Shown here: positions 59,493 to 64,000 of the stretch, one piece after another
How the letters are laid out: each line of letters begins with the position of its first letter
How positions within the stretch are numbered: the stretch's first letter is position 1
Assembly (NCBI GenBank): GCA_965224535.1
Contig: CBDCZR010000033.1
Span: 186,001-250,000 of the forward strand
Length of the DNA: 64,000 nucleotides
Source: JBCDHN01 sp965224535
GTDB taxonomy: Bacteria > Verrucomicrobiota > Verrucomicrobiia > Verrucomicrobiales > DEV007
Direction of reading: 5' to 3'
Made by a program: the position numbers and the translations under genes
The notes under the pieces: model-generated
Seen by the model: the letters and a program-made list of their open reading frames with translations, nothing else
Told to the model about the DNA's origin: nothing
Databases searched by the model: none

Positions 59493-60319
59493 GTCGGAAG
59501 CATCACCATTTCTATACCTTCTTGTTTTCCGTAGGCAACCGTCTTTTTTGATTTATGGTAAGAAGCATTGTCTGCAACCACTACAATTGGTTTACCTGCA
59601 TCTTTTCGCAGTTTTTTGATGGATTCGATAAATTTGTCAGAGTTCATTCTACCCTCGATGAACGAGAAGTACATCTTACCTTTAGCTGAGATCGCGCTGA
59701 TCATTTTTATAGTAAACCGGTCGCCGGAATCTTCGACTACCGGCGTTTCCCCAACTGCTCCCCATGTTGTGCCGTGGTGACAATCGCTTCGCACTGCAGC
59801 TTCATCGACAAAAAAGATCTCCCAACCCTCTTTCTCAGCGCGCTTGGCAATCGCAGGGTATGTTTTTTGGAGGTATTTTTTAATCGTTTTGGGATCCTGC
59901 TTGTAAGATTTATAAATAGGGCGCTGCGGGGTTAGTCCCATATGTTTTAAAAGTCGACTTACTGAACTTTTGCTTAACTCTATACCATGCTCTCTCTTTA
60001 ACACCTTTCGGATGATATCAAGAGTCCACAAACAGAAAGGAAGTTGAAACTGCCTGGGGTCTCCCATCGTGATTTTGTCGTAGAGCCACTTCATAATGTT
60101 GCCACTGACTTTCCGCCTTCGTCCAGTTCTGCGCCCTTCTTTGAGCGCATCCCATCCTCCGCCTCTATACCTAGCAAGCCAGTCAAACACCGTTCGAATT
60201 GGAGTGTTGTAAATCCTTGCAACTGTAGTGGCTTCTTCTCCTCTGACTACAATTGCTTCCACAACTTCAATTCGTCGTAGTTCACGTTTTGTGACATTAG
60301 TAATATATTTATTTGGCAT
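59489..60319 (-). pseudogene. IS630-family transposase, C-terminally truncated by the IS66-type element
   Basis: The frame runs 276 codons from ATG 60319 (MPNKYITNVTKRELRRIEVV). It has an N-terminal HTH (ATTVARIYNTPIRTVFDWLA), a winged-helix linker (LSKSSVSRLLKHMGLTPQRP) and the DDE core: EIFFVDEAAVRSDCHHGTTW (first Asp) and PIVVVADNASYHKSKKTVAY (second Asp). It ends MVMLPT where the IS66 right end begins; the family continues YSPELNPIE, so the catalytic Glu is lost. AT-rich compared with host genes, indicating foreign origin. Confidence 0.9.
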
Positions 60320-60349
60320 TACCTTACTATACACACAAATATTGATCTA

Positions 60350-60367
60350 TGCAAAAACTTTTGCAAC
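60350..60367. repeat. Palindrome TGCAAAAACTTTTGCA near the IS630 outer end
   Basis: The near-perfect palindrome tgcaaaaacttttgca lies between the transposase start and the junction with the acetylesterase fragment at about 60372. It is probably part of the terminal region of the IS630-type element, whose other end is missing. TA dinucleotides at the junction (cgTATTAAG) would suit the TA target of this family. Confidence 0.5.
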
Positions 60368-60369
60368 GC

Positions 60370-61185
60370 TTAATACGTCGCCGCGGCCATCTCGATCTGC
60401 TCACGGCTCTCCATGTGCGGGTATTGAAAGGGATAGAGCTGGCCGATTTCGAAAAAGAGCCCGTCGTCTTTCCAGAGATCGCGATAGCCTTCGATCAGAG
60501 CGTGGAGCTTGATTCGATAGACATCGCCGTCGCCGACATTGCCTTCTCCCTGATGCCAGATGAAACCGCGCATCGCATAACCAATGAAAGGGTGAACGCC
60601 AGCGTTGTAGAGCCGCGAAGCGCCTTTCTTCTGATCGGCAGCCATCGCGAGCCGCATCTTGTGGGTGTCTGCCAGGCTGGGCTGAAGTTTCCAGGCATCG
60701 GGCGCGATCCACGAATCAATATGCGTCCCGCCAAAGGATGGATCGATGATGCCGATGGGCACTTTCAGTTTTTCATGCAGCTCGCGGGCGAAAAAGTAGG
60801 CACAGCCGGAGTGGTGTCTAAGGGTGACCTTGTCCTGCGCCGAAGACACCCAGCCGGAATCGCAGGTGGTCTGCGGCTCGAGCGCGTGGGATTTGGGAAC
60901 GTTGAGGATGCGAATCCCGTCGAACTCATCTGTCATCGCGATATCACGATCAATCGGGCGGCTGGCCGACACGCGCCAACCCATGTTTGACTGCCCCGTC
61001 GCCATCCAGACCTCGCCGACGAGGATGTTATCGCGAGTCAGCGATTTTGCGCCGGAGGAAACCGATAGCGCGCGCGGCTCAGCAGAGGCTGCGAGCGGTT
61101 TCAACGTCGCCCGCCAGTTTCCATTTGCGTCGGCTTTGGCAGTGACTTTTTGGCCGGCGAATTCAACTATAACTTCGACACTTTG
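60370..61185 (-). pseudogene. Sialate O-acetylesterase (SASA domain), truncated at both ends
   Basis: The frame reads, from about 61185 leftward, VEVIVEFAGQKVTAKADANG, NWRATLKPLAASAEPRALSV, then the catalytic block VWMATGQSNMGW (Ser of GQSN), IGIIDPSFGGTHIDSWIAPD, MRGFIWHQGEGNVGDG and ends EQIEMAAATY with a TAA at 60370-60372 from the IS630 end. The N-terminal signal peptide and first beta-sandwich, and the C-terminal catalytic His region, are missing. It would remove O-acetyl groups from sialic acids or other sugars if intact. An ATG at 61104 is internal. Confidence 0.85.
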
Positions 61186-61526
61186 CGAAAAAACTTGGCG
61201 AGCACGGCGAGACGCCCCTCTGGCGCGTCCAGGTAGAGGCCTACCGGGGTGGTCGCACGGACGTGACTTCGAAACGTGTTGCAGCGCGTCTGATCGAAGT
61301 CACAGCCCAAGTGAAGCACATCTATTTCGGAAGGGCCCAATGGCTGAACCGAGTTTGATGGCTGGGTAATTAAGTCGAAAGCTCTGTCCTTCAAAAAGCT
61401 TCGTGCTTTCTCAAAAACCTGATCCAAGGCCGAGTCGGGCGCCTCCTCAGTTTGGTAAAGGCTCAGACGACTCAGGTAGAAATTGCGATGCAACTTCATC
61501 GCTCGTAAGAGAATCAATTGCCTCAA
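61167..61526 (-). CDS. Hypothetical ORF, possibly frameshifted
   Basis: A 119-codon frame whose end (RATTPVGLYLDAPEGRLAVL) runs into the acetylesterase fragment, so its last codons may be junction sequence. From about 61470 it continues, in another frame, the coding character of the ORF at 61447-61878: both could be one protein of about 240 residues broken by a frameshift. No family is recognised. Confidence 0.3.
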   Translation of the reverse strand: MRQLILLRAMKLHRNFYLSRLSLYQTEEAPDSALDQVFEKARSFLKDRAFDLITQPSNSVQPLGPSEIDVLHLGCDFDQTRCNTFRSHVRATTPVGLYLDAPEGRLAVLAKFFRKVSKL

Positions 61527-61878
61527 ATTCGGCGCCGCTCAGGGAAAGAAATCTGCATTCGCTAACCAGCATCTCCACCTCAGCCATGGTTGACGGGACA
61601 ACAGGTAGATGAGAGTCAGAAGCATCAACGTCTCCAACTTCCAGGTTTTCGGACATTGACTCGGGATCGACTTCAGCTAATCCTTCCAAATTGGCATTTG
61701 CGAGAGTTTCCCCTCCCATGTCTGCCGCAGCTTCTGCGCCGGCTTCGCCCGCTCCTTCGGCTAGAATCTCAAATAACCATTCGATCATGCCTGGATTAGA
61801 GTTCGGAATGTCTTGGGCACAAGGATTTTCCGATCCGCAAGTGGTTTCGAGACTTCCTTGGGCCGGTTCGATCACCAT
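61447..61878 (-). CDS. Hypothetical acidic ORF
   Basis: A 143-codon frame from ATG 61878. The translation is acidic and Ala/Glu-rich (EILAEGAGEAGAEAAADMGG, GLAEVDPESMSENLEVGDVD). No signal peptide or family. It may be the N-terminal part of the frameshifted gene described at 61167. The 241 bp between it and the DUF1080 gene hold no recognised feature. Confidence 0.3.
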   Translation of the reverse strand: MVIEPAQGSLETTCGSENPCAQDIPNSNPGMIEWLFEILAEGAGEAGAEAAADMGGETLANANLEGLAEVDPESMSENLEVGDVDASDSHLPVVPSTMAEVEMLVSECRFLSLSGAEFEAIDSLTSDEVASQFLPESSEPLPN

Positions 61879-62119
61879 TCAAATGCGCGCAACCGCTATG
61901 GCAATGAAAACAAACGGCCTATCAAAGAGAGCATTCGCCCTGATAACGAAGGGTCGCATTCTGAACCTCGGCGCATTCCATAACCCAAGAGAACCAGTCA
62001 TTATTTTAATAACTTCAGTTATGATAATAACAATCGCAATCACCATCTAAGCAAATGCAGTCGTCCCATAAAACACATAAAAACCTGGTAAATAAGGAAA
62101 ATATACCGCACCAACGAAA

Positions 62120-63646
62120 TCATTTCGCATACAAACTCCGAACCCCACCCTCCAGCCCAAAAACGTCCTTCACCGCCGCCTCGCTTAAAGCGCGGTCGAA
62201 CACGGCCAGTTCATCCAAATGCCCGACATACGCCGCACCGATGACGAGGAGGACGGAGGCGGGGTCCCAGCTTAGACTCAGATCCCAGTTTTCGATCGCG
62301 CCCTGCGATTCGCCGTTGAGGTAGAGCCGGCCGGCGGGTTTGGCGTCCTTGGCGTTGATGTTCTCCAGGGTGAAGGCGACGTGGGTCCAGATTTCGCGGG
62401 TGAAGGGCGGGCGCAAGAGCTGGACCATGGGGCGTTTTTCGGCGGCGATGTCTTCCCACCCGACGTTGTCCGGATTCCAGATCTCGATGTTTGGGCGAAT
62501 GGCGTAGCGGAAATGCCGCGGAGTGTGGTCCTTGGAGAATTCGAGGAAGATGAAGCCTTTTTTGGAGGTGTCGCCGATGATCTGGACGGGGTCGCAGTAG
62601 CCGGGTTCGAGGTCCTGGTCCGGCGTTAGGCGCATCCAGACTGAGACGGTGGCGTTCCAGCTTTCGGCGTTGTAGTTGAGGATGCCGGGGTGCTTGAACG
62701 AGGGGCGAAATTTGCTCTTGCGGGTGAAATAGACGCCGCCGCCGAATTTGCCGCTGTCGGGGGCGATCTGGACGTCTTCGTTAGGCTCGGCGCGGACGAG
62801 GACCTTGCCCTCTTTCACGTAAGCGGAGCGGTCGCCGCGGGCGAAATCGGCATCGAGGCCGTGGTCGAAACTGGCGTGGAAGCTAAGCGCGCCGGCGAGG
62901 GTTTTGGCCCTGGCTTTGGTGTCTTTGAGGATCTGGGCGGCTTCGTCAGGGCCGATGTCGCGAACGAAGATGTTGCGCCAGCGAATCTCGCCGCCGTGGG
63001 TCTGGAGCATGAGCGGACCTTTCGCGGGCAAGGGCTTCTTCCGATCCCAGTAGTTCTCCATGACGTAGGCATCGACGACGAGCTTGCCGTTGAGCCAAAC
63101 CCAGGTTTTCGCGCCGATCTGGCGAATCCGGAATTGGTTCCACTCGCCAAAATAACGATCGGCGAAAACGTGGGGTTCACGCCCGGAACCGCCGCCGGTG
63201 TTGTTGTGAAGCGCGCCGGAACCCAGGTGCGGCTTGCGATCCTGGCGCTCGGGGTTGAAATCCTGGTTCCAGTCCCAAATCTGAACTTGCGGAGTGCCGC
63301 GCAAGTAGATGCCGCTGTCGGCCTTGGCCACGGTTTTGTATTCGAGGAGAAGCTCCATGTCGCCGAGTTCCTCGTCGGTATTTGCGTAGGGACCGTGGCC
63401 GTCGTTGACCAACTCACCGTTTTCGACCGTCCAGTGCTTGGCGAAGTCTTCGCGTTGCTGGGCCAGATTCGCTTCGCGTTTTTCGCCGGTGAGTTTGGCG
63501 GCGGAGTGGGGATTGAGGCCGTGCCAGCCAGTGAGGTCCTTGCCGTTGAAAAGGGCGCGGAAGCCTTCGGGCGGCGTGGGTTCGGCGAGCGCTGCCGTGA
63601 ATGGGACTACCAGGGCGAAAAGCAGGACGAAGTGGGGTTTCTTCAT
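62120..63646 (-). CDS. DUF1080 plus LamG-like secreted protein
   Basis: The product has 508 residues from ATG 63646, opening a signal peptide (MKKPHFVLLFALVVPFTAAL). Residues of about 25-240 are the DUF1080 (3-keto-disaccharide hydrolase) beta-jelly-roll: EGFRALFNGKDLTGWHGLNP, ELGDMELLLEYKTVAKADSG, GIYLRGTPQVQIWDWNQDFN and GEIRWRNIFVRDIG. Residues of about 265-508 form a concanavalin A/LamG-like domain (LSFHASFDHGLDADFARGDR, WTHVAFTLENINAKD, GHLDELAVFDRALSEAAVKD). DUF1080 proteins hydrolyse 3-keto-glycosides or bind sugar in the periplasm. It is divergent from the oxidoreductase-like gene that follows, a usual pairing. Confidence 0.9.
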   Translation of the reverse strand: MKKPHFVLLFALVVPFTAALAEPTPPEGFRALFNGKDLTGWHGLNPHSAAKLTGEKREANLAQQREDFAKHWTVENGELVNDGHGPYANTDEELGDMELLLEYKTVAKADSGIYLRGTPQVQIWDWNQDFNPERQDRKPHLGSGALHNNTGGGSGREPHVFADRYFGEWNQFRIRQIGAKTWVWLNGKLVVDAYVMENYWDRKKPLPAKGPLMLQTHGGEIRWRNIFVRDIGPDEAAQILKDTKARAKTLAGALSFHASFDHGLDADFARGDRSAYVKEGKVLVRAEPNEDVQIAPDSGKFGGGVYFTRKSKFRPSFKHPGILNYNAESWNATVSVWMRLTPDQDLEPGYCDPVQIIGDTSKKGFIFLEFSKDHTPRHFRYAIRPNIEIWNPDNVGWEDIAAEKRPMVQLLRPPFTREIWTHVAFTLENINAKDAKPAGRLYLNGESQGAIENWDLSLSWDPASVLLVIGAAYVGHLDELAVFDRALSEAAVKDVFGLEGGVRSLYAK

Positions 63647-63761
63647 GATAGCAGAATGGGAAGATTTTCGACGGAGGCAACCATCGGTTTCCTCCTTGCG
63701 CTTGATGCCGGGAAGTCCCCTACTCCGAAAGAACGGGACCTTCACGTCACGTGACACGTTC

Positions 63762-64000
63762 ATGAACAAGCCTCTCACCAGGCGGCAAATCCTGGCCGCT
63801 GGCTTTACTGCGATCGCCGGAGCCGCCAGCGCACCGGGAACCGAAGCCGGTAAACGCATTGGATTCGTTGACTACGATCTCACGGGCTATCATCCCCGCG
63901 TTTTTCTCAAGGCAATGCGGGAGCCGTTCCAGGAACGCGGTTACCAACTGGCTGGCTGCCATGGATTGCTAGCGCAAAAAGGCAGGGAGTGGGCGGCGCA
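63762..64000 (+). CDS. Tat-exported oxidoreductase-like protein, N-terminal part (cut by window edge)
   Basis: From ATG 63762 at least 79 codons are open to the window end. The N-terminus MNKPLTRRQILAAGFTAIAG is a Tat signal; it is followed by KRIGFVDYDLTGYHPRVFLK and REPFQERGYQLAGCHGLLAQ, a Rossmann-like beginning as in secreted Gfo/Idh/MocA-type dehydrogenases of this phylum. The glycine-rich GxGxxG loop is not clearly present in the visible part, so the assignment is tentative. Divergent from the DUF1080 gene, 115 bp apart; pairing of such genes suggests 3-keto-sugar metabolism. Confidence 0.6.
   Translation, partial: MNKPLTRRQILAAGFTAIAGAASAPGTEAGKRIGFVDYDLTGYHPRVFLKAMREPFQERGYQLAGCHGLLAQKGREWAA

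Noticed and set aside
1..64000. rRNA or tRNA genes
   Set aside because: No CCA-ended cloverleaf or conserved rRNA stretch was noticed in the spacers; a covariance search would be needed to exclude short ones.
1..64000. GTTAG as a DNA-uptake sequence or Chi-like motif
   Set aside because: The total number is near base-composition expectation and there is no strand or position bias visible; kept only as a weak observation on word context.

Overview
The window reads as a chromosomal segment of a GC-rich, PVC-group bacterium, most likely a verrucomicrobium (a planctomycete is the main alternative). The basis is protein content: several secreted proteins with the SHD1 (SLA1-homology) repeat, Tat-exported DUF1501 and DUF1552 proteins, three sulfatases, a DUF1080 protein, DUF6807 and DUF4838 proteins, and many signal-peptide-bearing carbohydrate-active proteins. 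No rRNA, tRNA or CRISPR array was recognised. All names rest on reading the sequence; no search was run.

Layout. 1-5.6 kb: tail of a secreted protein, then a translationally coupled pair, a 1414-residue GH42-like secreted protein and a sialidase-like beta-propeller. 5.6-12.9 kb: DUF1552 protein, a small hypothetical, a spacer with 42-bp tandem repeats, a fused BatD-BatE-like protein, and the two membrane subunits of a TRAP transporter without a binding protein. 12.9-25.2 kb: DUF1501, HTTM membrane protein, SHD1 plus two HMA-like domains, TIM-barrel isomerase, beta-propeller glycosidase-like protein, a second DUF1552, Bax-inhibitor-1, CPBP protease, TPMT-like methyltransferase, a DUF4336 gene broken by an in-frame TAA, and DUF6807. 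25.2-33.2 kb: ceramidase-like protein, a CocE-type hydrolase remnant cut by a mosaic copy of nearby DNA, a PD-(D/E)XK transposase-family protein, a large DUF4838 protein and a WD40 protein. 33.6-45.3 kb: VOC protein, TPR protein, three sulfatases, DUF2235 hydrolase, leuA behind a leucine-rich leader peptide and terminator-like hairpin, and an aldo/keto reductase. 45.4-53.2 kb: a complete TolC / membrane-fusion / RND heavy-metal-type efflux operon, convergent with a pair of SHD1 plus retropepsin-like proteins, then a GbsR/MarR regulator.

53.2-61.2 kb is a mobile, decayed island. An IS66-type element with 16-bp perfect terminal inverted repeats carries a nested ISKra4-type element with a 9-bp target duplication, and an IS3-family element. 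Both the IS66 and ISKra4 transposases are split into pieces on opposite strands. A single internal inversion, with the IS3 element at one breakpoint, explains all the pieces. The right flank is a truncated IS630-type transposase, which itself abuts a sialate O-acetylesterase truncated at both ends. 61.2-64 kb holds weak hypothetical ORFs, a DUF1080-LamG protein and the start of a Tat-exported oxidoreductase-like gene.

Functional picture: most intact genes fit an outer-envelope, polysaccharide-scavenging lifestyle (sulfated and acylated glycan degradation, sugar oxidoreduction). The housekeeping content is limited to leucine biosynthesis, metal efflux and a few membrane proteins. The most checkable novelties are the leucine attenuator upstream of leuA, the reconstructable nested IS with inversion, the mosaic duplication at 27.4 kb, and the SHD1-retropepsin and SHD1-HMA architectures.
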